DNA of 64,000 bases from positions 51,468,925 through 51,532,924 of the forward strand of contig CM045768.1 in NCBI GenBank assembly GCA_025200525.1, read 5' to 3'. The notes beneath the pieces were generated by a model. It was not told the origin of the DNA. It worked only from the letters and a program-made list of their open reading frames with translations, and made no database searches. The stretch is from Camellia lanceoleosa (taxonomy: Eukaryota; Streptophyta; Magnoliopsida; Ericales; Theaceae). A program made the translations under genes and the position numbers. Below, piece after piece: positions 34,441 to 46,526 of this stretch (its first letter is position 1; every line of letters begins with the position of its first letter).

Positions 34441-35419
34441 AACATTTTTTTGCTTTTTTCCCCCCTTCTGTTTTTGGTATCTCTTATCCACACATTGGGA
34501 TGGGTTATTTCCATTTACGTTTCTCTGGCAACACTGACCCTGAGCCTAGGGGGTGTTGCCAACAGATGGAAAGAAATGGTGTACCGATTGAGAGATATTG
34601 TTGTTGATCGAAAGGTGTATCCAGTAGCCTTAAAATCACACAACATCAGTTCAAGGGCTTGAAGTGTGGTTCTAAGAACCTTTGTGATGTTTCTCAATAG
34701 GTACTTTTTTTTTTTCTTTCTAATAAATGTTGCTCAATAGGTACTATGGTTTTGATCTTTCTGATTTGTTTACTTATTATACATTTTGATTCTTGGAAAC
34801 AATAGTCTATTACTCTATTTTTGATCTTCCAAGAGTAAACTTTTTGAGGTTATAAAATTCCTAGAGTAAACTTCTTGTAATTTTTGTTTGTTATAATTTC
34901 TGATGTCCATCATGGTTTGCAAATTTTCTTATTGCTAGCTACTCGATTTCTTTATGAAATTACTGAGAATGTTGGTTTACTTGAAATATGTAGGAAAAAC
35001 CATGTTGTCTTGTAGTTTTATAGGTTTTCTGATGTGTCTATGTTATGTCAGGAATCAAGATTGTAGATCTGTGCTGACTTTAGGTAGTGAGGATTTAAAA
35101 ATAGCTTCCAATCTGCCAATCCAAGGAATGGAAACTAAAATAGCACTTGTAAGAGCTTCTAATTGAATAAACTGCTTGAACGCTCCTCGTATAATTGGTT
35201 GGTCATTTAGAATTAGCTAAGCCCAGGGGAGTGGAAGTTAAACCTTACCGACTTATACAAGGGACTGATGTCCATGTTTAGAATGATGACTTTGGACTGT
35301 GACATGATAGCCGTGGGATGTTATCCCTTCATTTAACTGTATCTCATTTTGCCATTTATCCTCATGTTTGTTATTTGTGTCTCATCTTTTTTTTGTTTTT
35401 TGGTTCTCCTTTTCCCTGG

Positions 35420-35547
35420 TGCAAACCATTGTGAAACCAGGGTGTTCACAAGATGTTCTCAAGGCAGCTTTGAGTGCCATGACTTCTGTGACTGAAATTT
35501 TCTCAGTAATGTCCTCGTCTTCGAATAGTGGGGTGACGCCATTGTAG
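35420..35547 (+). pseudogene. Unidentified exon-like segment inside the CACTA element
   Basis: An open stretch encodes [20 protein letters not shown] then [20 protein letters not shown] and a stop. Composition is gene-like compared with its AT-rich surroundings. Parent gene not recognised. Confidence 0.3.
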
Positions 35548-36776
35548 AAGCACAAATTAACCACTTTGGTACTGGAATTCCAAATTCCTTTTGATTCTTG
35601 TTTTACTTTAGTAGTTTCATAAATTTATTTAGGTAAGGTTGAGGATTTTTTTTTTCCCCAAAATTTTGCAAACTAGGTGATGCAAAATAAATGGAAGCTG
35701 TGTTGAGGCTTATTGAAAGTTGAGATTTTTTTCTCTGTTGTCAGAAAAATGGTGAACCATGTTTTGTTCCTTACCGAATGAAATTTGTATGCATCAAGAC
35801 ATAAATAGCGATTTGATGTTTTTGCAGTAATTTTAAAAAGTTGAACTCTTAATAAGAATTAATTTGCTTTTATCTTTCTAGCTTACATGATATGTGATCC
35901 TAGTAGACATATTTAAAGTCTTACCTCCATCATATGAATAAATACCCTTTCCTCCATTATCTTATTAAATTGTTCATGTAGTTAACTGGGTGATAATATT
36001 GTTGAAATTTTTTGTTCAGGAAGGCAGAAAGAGAAAACTAGAAACAGAAGGAGTTCAGCAAAAAGGAAGTCTTGTTCAATATGGATTTTTGACATGCTAG
36101 TTCAGGTAATGAATTTTTTTTAGAGCTTGACAAGTTTAACACTTGGATTATCATTTCTATACTACATTAATTTCACCGAAAAAAAACATTTTAGATTTTC
36201 TTTTACTTGGTCTCATATGTGTCATAAAATAAATATTACTCAAGAACTATAAAGCGCAAATGTATATATACTTACACATATATACTTGAGTACAACAAAA
36301 AGAGGAGAAAAAAGAAAATAAAAGCATTTTAAATCCAAAAAAAAAAGAAATTTATCATGTTTATGAAATTTTGTAATTTATGGGATCAATGAGCATGCTT
36401 GTGTGGTCTGCGGGGATGAATTTTATAACCTTTGTGAGGCAAATGCGATGATTGTGTGGTTGTTCTTGCTTTACATTTGAGGTTTAGTGGTTATTTTTTG
36501 AAGTTTGCAGAGAATACTCTGTTAATCCTTTGCATCTAATCTGAACTTAGACCCGTTGGTGAGTTTGTCATATCGGTATTATTACATACATTTAAGTCAT
36601 TTGCTAATTTTTCATTGTGACATTGCTTTTATGGGGCCATTGAATTATCTTATTAATTTTGGAAATGTTTTGTTGATATTTTAAAATTTCTTGATCATTT
36701 CTTAATACCTCAAGATATATTTTTGTCCATAAATCATTGGTTTTTGTATTTATGTGAAGTTTTCTTTGTCATGCAG

Positions 36777-36932
36777 ACAAGAAATGCTACAGGGTTAGTT
36801 GCTCCAGCTATTGCCGCAGGTTTAGGTGCCTTAACACATATATTGGGCACCCTCGTTCCTGTGATAGGAGTAAGGGGATTTACATACATTACAGCAATCG
36901 TTATAGGAATCGTTGTCGATAGTTTTAGATAA
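36777..36932 (+). pseudogene. TMCO4-like (DUF726) gene fragment captured by the CACTA element
   Basis: After a good acceptor (TTTGTCATGCAG) the sequence encodes TGLVAPAIAAGLGALTHILG then TLVPVIGVRGF. This matches the Gly/Ala-rich membrane hairpin of plant DUF726 proteins (TGGLAAPAIAAGFGALAPTLGTLIPVIGAGGF). Intact proteins are about 600 residues with an alpha/beta-hydrolase-like C-terminal part; here the frame decays after about 45 residues and ends at a stop. Single-exon remnant. Confidence 0.82.
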
Positions 36933-37692
36933 TCTCTTAATAGTTGTCAATATGTTTAGAAAGTTAGATATGCATAGTTTTGGATGGTTTAAACTTTTTG
37001 TACAGTTTAGAATTTAAGGATATAGTTTTCGAATGTTTAGAATGTATAGACAATTGTTAAATGTTTATAATTTATGGATATAGTTTTTTTTTTTGATGTT
37101 TCAATCAATATTTTGGTGGTTGATTGATATTTTGTGATGCTTGTTTATAATATTTGTTAGATTGTACAAAATTGGTCAAATAGAACCTACTAAATTGCCC
37201 CGTAAAAAAAAGATGTATATTCTACGGCAGGCATAATAAGTCATCGATATATATTTTACTACAGAATTAGTGTCGTTATTTGTCTCACCAATTAACGACG
37301 TGTAAAAGTAGTTGTAGAAAAAGTAACAACGACGCACAAAATTTGCCGTTAAATAGTTTTTAACGGCGTACTGTAGCATGTCGTAGAAAAAGTAATAACA
37401 ACGCACAAAATCTGCTGTTAAATAGTTTTTAATGACGTACTATAGCATGTCGTAGAAAAAGTAATAACGATACACAAAATCTGCCGTTAAATAGTTTTTA
37501 ACGGCGTACGAAGCATGTCGTTGAAAGTGAATGACTTTCCTATGACTTGTCATAATATGACACGCACTGCACGTCGTAGAAAGGTTTTTATGACGTACAT
37601 TGCGCGCCATAAAAACCCTTTTTTTGTTGTAGTGTTACTTAATTCTAACTGAATTTATAAACACTAAATATAAGTATCGATATACACTATTA

Positions 37693-37866
37693 TAAACTCA
37701 CTACTACTACCACTACCATTACCACTATTATCGCTATCACCATCGCCATCACCGTTACTAGTACCACTACCACGACCATTATCATATCACCTTCATCACT
37801 ACCACCACCACTACCACTATTACCATCATCGTGCCACCATCATACCACATCACCACCATCACAATA
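37693..37866. repeat. ACC/ATC-rich microsatellite
   Basis: Imperfect CCACTA, CCATCA and CCATTA triplet runs, just right of the CACTA insertion and inside the outer fold-back element. Confidence 0.75.
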
Positions 37867-38098
37867 TAAAAATTAAAATATACAATTTGAAAATAATAAA
37901 TTTTAAATTTGATCTTGTACATATTAAACAACTTATTTTTTGTCTAGCATTTAAATTTTTGTCAACAACTTTTTCAGCTTAAAAAAATTGGTATTCAATT
38001 TTTAATACTTAATTTTCAATATTCAGTTTTCGGTTTTATTAAACACCACCTAAGTGTATTACACTTGTATTAAGTGTAATTTATCAGTTTAATATAAG

Positions 38099-38273
38099 AG
38101 TAATGCTATACTTATCGCATTTTTTATAATATGTTTAATATATCACGTCATGTGTTAGCACATCATTTGACATAAATATAAGTTGTGGGATCCATTACAC
38201 TAATAACAAGTTAACAAATAATGTGATGCATTGAAAGTGGTATAAATAGGTGGTAAGTATAGCATTACTATTA
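38099..38273. mobile_element. Small fold-back MITE (about 175 bp)
   Basis: AGTAATGCTATACTTATC at the left is mirrored at the right (reverse complement AGTAATGCTATACTTACC); pairing continues into ATATCACGTCA-type words. Non-coding. Confidence 0.65.
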
Positions 38274-38579
38274 ATGTAAATGCATAAAACATTAATAGTT
38301 TTATCATATAAAACTAACAAAATGAATTTGAATTCATGCAAGTCAGATCTATGATGAATCCGTGAGTCATAAATTATCTAGTTCACATTTGTGAACTAGA
38401 TTTGTAGTGATTCTTTTCAAATTTAAAATATTGTTAAATTTTCATAATTATTTCACAACTCTTAAATGATGCAATTGACATCCTCTATTATGATCATAAA
38501 ATGGAGAGGATCTTAGTCCGAAAACAATCACATTCGATGGGCCTTTCATTAAATCCCAAATACAAACAAACTAGCCAAC

Positions 38580-38790
38580 TAATATCAATTAGGATGATGC
38601 TATTTTTTAACTTACTTTTCAAACTAAATGATGTGACACTATTAAAATATTTAAGGTAACCTTTTGTCTTACAATTTTTTTTTAATTATCAATCAATCAT
38701 CACTTATGCATATTGAGTCTAAAATGTAAATCTAAAAAATAGAATTATATATCATTTTCTTATCAATTATCTCATTATGGTGATGTCTTT
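38580..38790. repeat. Left part of a duplicated host segment, broken by element B
   Basis: AATCAATCATCACTTA, then CTTATCAATTATCTCATTAT and GGTGATGTCTTT, recurs at 50985-51080, where it continues into AATGTAATATGAATGTGATT. The continuation of this copy is found at 50713 onward, right of element B. The second copy is thus a near-empty site that defines the insertion point. Confidence 0.8.
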
Positions 38791-39330
38791 TGTGGGGACA
38801 TATTTTTTGGGCAGCAACACGTGGCCGAGGTGGTACCGAAGTGCCAGCCGAGGTGCCATGTGTCCTTGACTTAACACCGAGGTAATCTCGGCTAGGCCGA
38901 GGTTATCTGTGGAGATACCGGAATCCGAGATAAGCGGATAAGTTACAAGAGTCCTAGAATGAGGGAGGACTTCAGCCTGGGTAAGGATAAAGCTCTTGGG
39001 GAGTTTATCTTTATCTATCTAAGAGTCTTGAATAGGCATTGAGCCAGAGTCCATTGAAGCTAGGCTTCTACAGGGATTAGGTCAGTGTTGGTTATAAAAG
39101 TAAGGCACTCTCGTGGGTCTAAGGTACGCTTTTTGTATTCTGAATAGTGAGGAAAGCACTTTTGCTATCTTTGAGAGATAACTGACTTGATCGTCAGAGT
39201 GCCCCCAAGTGGATGAACCACTGCTGGAGTCTTTTTCTTTCTGTGACAGGTCATTTGGGTGCAATCTATTTTGCCAATGTTCTCCAGCTGAGTACCTGTT
39301 TGGTAGTGTGGTCAGAAAACAACACACACA
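38791..39330 (+). repeat. Element B 5' LTR
   Basis: Runs from TGTGGGGACATATTTTTTGG to AACAACACACACA. Contains CACGTGGCCGAGG and a probable TATA-like region ATAAAAGTAAGGC (about 39094-39106). Pairs with 50168-50707. Confidence 0.93.
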
Positions 39331-39332
39331 AT

Positions 39333-39351
39333 TTGGCACCGTCTGTGGGAA
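39333..39351 (+). other. Primer-binding site of element B
   Basis: TTGGCACCGTCTGTGGGAA directly after the 5' LTR. A and C have TTGGCGCC and TTGGTACC versions. tRNA not assigned. Confidence 0.75.
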
Positions 39352-39365
39352 AGAAAAGATAATAG

Positions 39366-42300
39366 ATAGCCAACGACGGACATAAAGAAAAGGTTGGGGA
39401 CGACATCCCTACTGGGAGTGGCATGCACATTGACCCTGGCGTGGAAGAGGATAACTGTAATGACGAAACTCAGGATCAGAATCCTAGAGAGAAAGACGTC
39501 GACAAGAAGGACGATGTACCAAAGAACTCAGATAGGGGTGGGTATTATAACGAGGACAACCTCTAGGTATGGAAGGATAGGTGCCTACAAAGGGACGGCG
39601 AGATGAAGGGACTGGCGAACAAATTGGTGGACCTGCAATTGATCGTCAATTTCATGATGTAGAATAACGTCATACAGCTACTGTTTCTGTTACAAGACAC
39701 GCCGATTCCAGCGGCCAAACACAATGCCCAGAAAGGGGGACAGAAAACAGTCCCTACAGTCCCCTAGTACACCAGGATTGAGGAACACTCTCACCGGCCT
39801 TCAAGGGAGGTCAGTCGAGGAGAGTCAAGAAGGGGAGATTCTCAGAGGATGCATCATACCAAGGAAGCTGACGCTAAAGAACATCATCATGTTCAAGGGA
39901 AGGTACTGTGTTTCGACGTAACTAATAAAGAAAGGTCCAAGAGGACTCATAATGATACTGGGAGTGGCGCACCGAAAAGGCTGAAATCCGTTGATAGCCG
40001 AGTTCCTAAACGGACCAAGGAGGATCTAATGGATTACCTCCAGAGGAAGCGACAAGATGCCGAGGTAACCTCTCCAGTCAACCTAAGAACGCCGTTCTCG
40101 CTGGAGTTGGACAAATTTGAGGCCCCGAAAAGGTTCCATATGCCGACGTTCCAGATATACGATGGTAAGTCGGACCCTAACTTTCACGTCGGCTTGTACC
40201 TGAACTCAATGGCATTAAACACCAGGAACGAACCATTGCTCTGCAAGGTGTTCCCCTCATCCTTTGGGAGATCGTATCAAACTGGTTTCACAAGTTATTT
40301 AAAGGAACCGTGAAAAGTTGGGAAGGCCTGGCTGAGATGTTTGTGGCCAGGTTTGTAACAAACAAACTACAACTATTGAGGATGGACACCCTGATGGCTC
40401 TGAGAATTGGCGAGGACGAAAGCCTTAGGGCCTATGCCAAAAGGTATTACGAGGTGTTCAACCAGATACCAGGATGCAACCAAGAGGTGGCGGTCGTGTC
40501 TTTTAAGAATGGCCTGAAAGATGATTGCTTGCTTTGAAAATCACTGGTAAAGACATTGCCAAAAAGTATAAAGGAACTTATGGCCAGGATAGAAAAGTAT
40601 GCCAAGGCCGAAGAGGACACACCGACGACAAAGGCGTCGAAACAAGAGAAAAAAAAAGGCTCGCCGAAGCGAGCCCGAGGTAATGGTGGATATAATAAGA
40701 AAGAAATAGGACTTAAGGCTGCACAGGCAGTCACAACTATATTCCAAATTTCGGTCTACAAAGTCTTGGAAAGAATTCGGAATCAGCCTTATTACAGAGC
40801 CCTAGAAAAGCTTCCTGGTGAATTTATGGGAAGAAGTATAGGGAAACATTGTGCCTACCACAATGAGGATGGGCATTTAACTCAAGGGTGCAAAGCCCTA
40901 AAGGCACATCTGGAAGACCTAGTAAGATAGGGTCATTGAAGAGACCTGATAGATGAGATCAGGACAAGGGAAGAGCAAGCGAGACTGCCTCAGGCACTGG
41001 CAGCACCACCTCCACTAGCACCGCAACCGCAAGCAGACAGACCTCGAGTGATCAATGTGATTCACTCGAAAGTGAATGAGAACGAGATACGGGAGGAAAC
41101 TCAGAAAGTAAAACACCTCCAATATGTATATCAGGTCCAACAGAAGAGACCTAGGGCAGATGAGTGCCAGGGACTGGTGGTGTTCTTCACTAAAGATGAC
41201 CTAAAGATGGTGCATCATCCACACAATGATGCCATGGTGATATCCCTCCAGATTGGAGAGTGCCAGGTAAAGCAAATTCTAATCGACTAGGGTAGCTCTT
41301 GTGACATCATGTATGTCAGATGTTATAAAGAGCTTGGCCTGTACCAAGGTGATCTGGAACAATCCAATGGTCGGGTTCAATGGAACGCCGACGTGGCCCC
41401 TAGGAGCAGTGAATTTGGAGGTGCAGGCTGGCACCAAGAAGGTAAAAACTGAGTTCACAATAATTAACACTCCCTCTCCTTACAATGCTATCTTAGAAAG
41501 GCCATGGCTACATGCAATGGGAGCTGTTCCCTCAACATTGCACCAGTTATTGCGATTCCCAACACGGCATGGAATTGAGGAGGTCAGAGAGGATCAAGTA
41601 CAGGCAAAGAATTACTTTATGGTAGCAATGAAATCCACCTACAACATACGAGAAGCAGAAGCAGCAGAGATTGAAGATGAGAACATGGAGGTCCTTGAGG
41701 ACGTCGGCAAGGAGCCAGCTGAGAAAAGTGAGGAAGCCCTGAAGAAGATCTTAGTCCAGCAGAGGGATGAAGAGCGCTACTTCCTTCTTGGCTCAGGATT
41801 GGCCAAGGAAGAGGAACAAGAGTTAGAGGCATTCCTGAGAGCAAACTTTGAGGTGTTTGCATGGACACCATACGAAATGCCTCGCATTGACCCCGAGGTC
41901 ACTTGCTATAGACTGAATGTGGACAGGTCGGCCAAACCTGTCATCCAACGAGCAAGGAAACCGACATTAATGCATGTTGAGGTAGTAGAAGAGGAAGTGG
42001 ATAAACTTCTGGAGGCTAGAGCCATTCGAAAGGTAAATCATCCAACATAGTTATCAAACACGGTGGTTGTGAAGAAAAAGAATGGGAAGTAGAGGGTTTG
42101 CATGGACTTCACCAACTTGAACAAGGCTTGTCCCAAGGACAGTTTCCTACTGCCCAAAATTGATCAATTGGTGGATGCCACTTCAGGGCATGGAAGGATG
42201 AGCTTCCTGAATGCTTATAGAAGGTACCATCAGGCTTATAGAGGGTACCATCAGATAGCCATATACCCCCCAAATGAGGAGAAAACTGCATTTATCACCC

Positions 42301-45058
42301 CAAAAGAGCTGTTTTGCTACAGAGTGATGCCTTTTGGGTTAAAAATGCAGGAACAACTTACTAGAGATTGGTGACTAAGATGTTCAGACATCTAATTGGT
42401 AAAACTGTGGAGGTATACATTGATGACATGGTTATGAAGACCAAGGAACCTGAAGATTATCTAGCCGACCTAAAGACAGTCTTTGACATCCTAAGGACAT
42501 TTCAGCTCTGACTCAATGCATCGAAGTATGCTTTTGGAGTTGGGTCAGGAAAATTCCTGGGATACTTGGTCACCAGAAAGGGCATTGAGGCAAACCCAGA
42601 TCAAATCAAAGCCATTCTAGAGTTAGAGAGCCCCAACGTCGGCAAAACAAGTGCAGATGCTGATTGGAAGGGCTGCAGTCCTAAACAGATTCATAAGTAG
42701 AAGTTCTGATAAATGCAAAACCTTTCTTCAATTTATTAAAGAAAGCCATAGACTTCTTATGGACAGAGGAGTGCGAAGTCGCTTTGGCCGACTTGAAAAA
42801 ATACTTGACCACAGCTCCAGTTCTCTCAAATCCAGTATCTGGAGAGGAGCTGTTTTTATACTTGGCGGTCTTAAAGCATGCAGTAAGTGCAGTAATAATC
42901 AGGGAATATAAGGGAGAACAGAGGGCAGTTTACTACGTAAGTAAAACCCTAGCAGATGTAGAGACCAGATACTTGCCCTTGAAGAAGTTGACACTGGCTT
43001 TAGTAATGGCCTCCAAGAAGCTAAATCACTACTTTCAAGCCCACAAGATTATGGTATTAACTGAGCATCATTTGAAATCCCTGTTGCAGCAAGGTGATCT
43101 GACAGGTAGGATAGCCAGATGGGCAGTGGTGTTGGGCCAATACGACATGGAATTCAGACCCAGAACAGCAATCAAAGGCCAAGTCTTGGCCGACTTCGTG
43201 GCTAAGTTCACATCAGGCGCCGTTGAGCCAAGGTACGCGATGCCCAAATGAACAAGAAGAAACCCAGTTAGGGATAGCCAAATAGAGAAAAAAAGAGAAA
43301 CTCAAGCCTTGCAGTATTTACATTGGCGACTCATTCCACTTGTTTGTTGATGGAAGTTCAAACCGACAAGAAGCGGGGGCAAGAGTAGTGCTAGTATCAC
43401 CGGAAGGGCAAATGCTTGAACAATCCATTCATTTGGGGTCTAAGGCCTTAAACAACGAAGCAAAGTATGAAGCATTAATCGTAGGATTAAAATTGGTTGC
43501 AGCAATGGAAGTCGATGAGGTGATGGTCTTCTGTGACTCCCAGCTTATCATCAACCAGGCAACAGGCGAATATGCAGCCCGAGATGAAAGGATGATGGCC
43601 TATGTAAAGGAGGTGGGCAGACTGATGGCATTGTTCCAAAATTGCCGACTACAGCAAGTCAGATGAAATGACAACAACCATGCTGATGCCTTGGCCAACC
43701 TGGCTAGTGCAATAAAACCAAGAAAGGCATGGACAATAATGGTTGACTACTTATCAGGTCCAAGTGTAGAACCACTGAACACAGAGCACGAAGCAATGTA
43801 TGCAAAGATGGGACCAAGCTGGATGGATACAATAATAGTATTCCTTAAAGAGGGAAAACTGCCAAACGATCATAAAGAAGCGCACAAGATCAGACTGAAG
43901 TCGGCAAGATTTAGTCTGACAGCAGAGGGGCATCTCTACAGAAGATCTTTTACTGGTCCCCTTTTGAGATGTGTGCATCCTTCACAAGTTGAAGATTTCT
44001 TGTATGAGATACATAAAGGAGTATGTAGAAACCACACTGGAGGCATGTCACTTGCTCTTAGGGCCATTACTCAGGGGTACTGGTGGCCCTACATATAGAA
44101 AGATGCTGAAGCCTATGTCAGAAAGTCTGAGAAGTGTCAAAGGTTTGCATCTTTAATACACCAACTAGCAGCAGACTTGGACCCAGTGTACAGCCCTTGG
44201 CCATTTGCCCAATGGGGTATGGATTTTGTTAGATAACTACCTCAAGCAACTGGACAAAGGAAGTTCCTGCTAGTAGCAACAGATTACTTCACCAAATGGG
44301 TTGAAACTGAACCCCTTGCAAAGATTCGGGACACTGATGTGAAGAACTTCATATGGAAGAACATCATCACCAGGTTTGAGATCCCAAGAGCAATAATAGC
44401 AAACAATGGAACGCAGTTTGACAGTAAGCTAATCAAAAGCTTCTATGCAAAGTACAAGATCAAGAATTACTATTCCACTCCAAGTTTTCCTCAAAGTAAT
44501 GGACAAGCAGAAGCACTCAACAAAGTTATCTTGGATGGGATCGAGAAGAGGCTGGAAGCAGCAAAGAGAAAGTGGGTGGATGAGTTACCCAGTGTACTCT
44601 GGGCATATCGGACTACGCTGAGAAGATCAACTGGGGAATCCCCATTTGCCATGGCTTATGGCACAGAGGCAGTAATTTCACTAGAAGTCAGCATCCCAGA
44701 GATCAGAACCTAAGGAGTAGAGAATGGAACTAATGATGATTTTTTAGCCCAAGATCTAGACTTATTGGAAGAAAGAAGAGAGAAAGTAGCAATCTAACTG
44801 GAGGCATACCAGCAGCAGCTTGCCAAGGCTTACAACAAAAAGGTCAACCTACGAGAGTTTCAAATTGGGGACCTCATCCTGAGAAAAGTCGTCGGTAACA
44901 AGAAGGATCCTAGGGAGGGCAAGCTTGGCCCAAATTGGAAAGAAACTTATAGAATCATCTCAGTCTTGGGCAATGGGGCATATCGGCTTGAAGACAGTGA
45001 AGGTAAAGAATTGCCAAGACCTTAGAATACTTGCAACCAGAAGTTTTTTTATCATTAA
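39366..45058 (+). pseudogene. gag-pol of element B, many stops and frameshifts
   Basis: Domain order: gag core about 40070-40545 (FQIYDGKSDPNFHVGLYLNS), a Cys/His segment about 40845-40930 (CAYHNEDGHLTQGCKALKAH), protease about 41230-41330, RT about 41890-42560 (YIDDMVMK at the catalytic site), RT-linked RNase H about 42780-43200, archaeal-type RNase H about 43335-43700 (FVDGSSN, NEAKYEAL), integrase about 43970-44710 (core DNGTQFDSK-like, SNGQAEALN) and a C-terminal segment ending at TAA 45056-45058. The start codon position holds ATA. Stops include TAG at 41288 straight after the protease Asp and TAG at 42090 where C has Trp. Both fit C-to-T or G-to-A decay of methylated DNA. Non-functional. 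Confidence 0.93.
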
Positions 45059-45134
45059 GATTTTTTTTTTGTTTTTAAGCTTTTCTGTTATTAGCCGAAG
45101 TAATTAATAAAATCTTAGCTCGATTTTTAATCTC

Positions 45135-45550
45135 AAACTTGTGTAAAACAATTGACCAGTCACTTAGTGATGTTTCTGATTGAAACATGAAGAATGACTT
45201 AGACTTATTATATAGCAGAATCGAATTATACTTACATATAATAGAGTTAAACTAAGTCGGCGATGTTTCTGATTGAAACATGACAAATGAAGAATGACTT
45301 AAACTTATTATATGGCAGAGTCGAATTATACTTGCATATAATAGAGTTGAACGAAGTCGGCGATATTTCTGATTGAAACATGGCGAATGACTTAGACTTA
45401 TTATATGACAGAGTTGAATTATACTTGCATATAATAGAGTTGAACTAAGTCGGCGATGTTTCTGATTGAAACATGACGAATGACTTAGACTTATTATATG
45501 GCAGAGTTGAAATATACTTGCATATAATAGAGTTGAACTAAGTTGGATTC
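45135..45550 (+). repeat. Tandem array of about 97-bp units, four copies
   Basis: Units share GATGTTTCTGATTGAAACAT, GAATGACTTA-ACTTATTATA and TTGCATATAATAGAGTTGAA. GTTTC-tgatt-GAAAC is a dyad. Lies just after the end of pol in element B. Confidence 0.88.
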
Positions 45551-45774
45551 ACCTAAATTTACTATATCGGTAGAATTAAAACTTTGAGTGACACTAAGTG
45601 TATATCAGTTAGATTAACAGAGACCAAGATTGATAACCTTGGCCAGTCTCTGATCGAATTAGATATCGGCGACAAGATCATACGTCCATACTTAATGTGA
45701 ACATAAGTGAAACTTAAGTTCACATTAGGGAGCAGAGAGTTGGAGAATAATACTTGGGAGTTGGAAATCATAAG

Positions 45775-46145
45775 ATAAAGTTGGTTTAAACACTTGTTGA
45801 AATTTTAAAATTTACAAGTTAAAGTTAAACTGAGGTTATGTTGAAAGGAAATTGGTTTAACACTTGTTGAAATTTTAAAATTTTCAAGTTGAAGTTAAGC
45901 CGAGGTCATGTTAAAAGGAAATTGGTTTAACACTTGTTGAAATTTTAAGAAAAATTTACAAGTTGAAGTTAAGCCGAGGTCATGTTGAAAGGAAATTGGT
46001 TTAACATTGTTGAAATTTTAAGGAAAATTTACAAGTTGAAGTTAAACCAAGGTTATGATAAAAGAAAGTTGGTTTAACACTTGTTGAAATTTAAAAGAAA
46101 ATTTACAAATTGAAGTTAAGCCGAGGTTATATTGAAATAAGTATC
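45775..46145 (+). repeat. Tandem array of about 70-bp units, five copies
   Basis: Units share GGTTTAACACTTGTTGAAAT and ATTTACAAGTTGAAGTTAAG, then CCGAGGTCATGTTGAAAGG. This is the same hairpin family as type 1 in elements A and C, in the orientation expected for the plus-strand element. Confidence 0.88.
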
Positions 46146-46526
46146 TACGTACTTGCCGAGATTACCATGGAAGACAGAAGTTTTGTTAACTAAAAGTGAA
46201 GTATCAAGATAAGCAAGTCAGTGGATATATTCGAGGTATTTTATCCCAAAAAGATTGCACAGTTAAGGTATACTCTGAAGACATGCAAAATATTCTAAGT
46301 ATGGAAGCATACAAGATAGTAAAAGAAAGACAAACATTCAAGCACTTAGTAAAAACAAGAAGAAGTTGAACTTGTATTCAAAGATAGAAAAGGACACTTT
46401 GGCCTACAAAGGGATTACTTGTTCAGATCATAAAGGCGGCATGTCGGCCAAATTAAAGCTAACATTGCTTCAAAAGTAAGAAAAAAAGTACAAGGTACAA
46501 GAAATAAAGAAAAGCGTCAAAATGGA

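Larger units (their letters stand above)
29568..37634. mobile_element. CACTA transposon (8067 bp), non-autonomous, carrying host gene pieces
   Basis: The left end CACTACAACAAAA and right end TTTTGTTGTAGTG are perfect inverted repeats. TTA flanks both sides (29565-29567, 37635-37637), the 3-bp duplication of CACTA elements. Both subterminal regions carry many short GTCGT(A/T)A and CGACGCACAAAA words (29620-29960, 37220-37600), the usual transposase-binding layout. I find no TNPA- or TNPD-like coding. Between the ends are exon-like pieces of an F-box gene (30920-31560), a TMCO4/DUF726 gene (36777-36932) and unidentified exons. It inserted into an older fold-back element. Confidence 0.9.
29411..38052. 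mobile_element. Outer fold-back element interrupted by the CACTA insertion
   Basis: The left end GGTGTTTGATAACTTATTC and the right end reverse-complemented GGTGGTGTTTAATAAAACCG are inverted. Without the 8.07 kb CACTA it would be about 570 bp. The right half holds an ACC/ATC microsatellite (37693-37866). Target duplication not clear. Confidence 0.5.
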
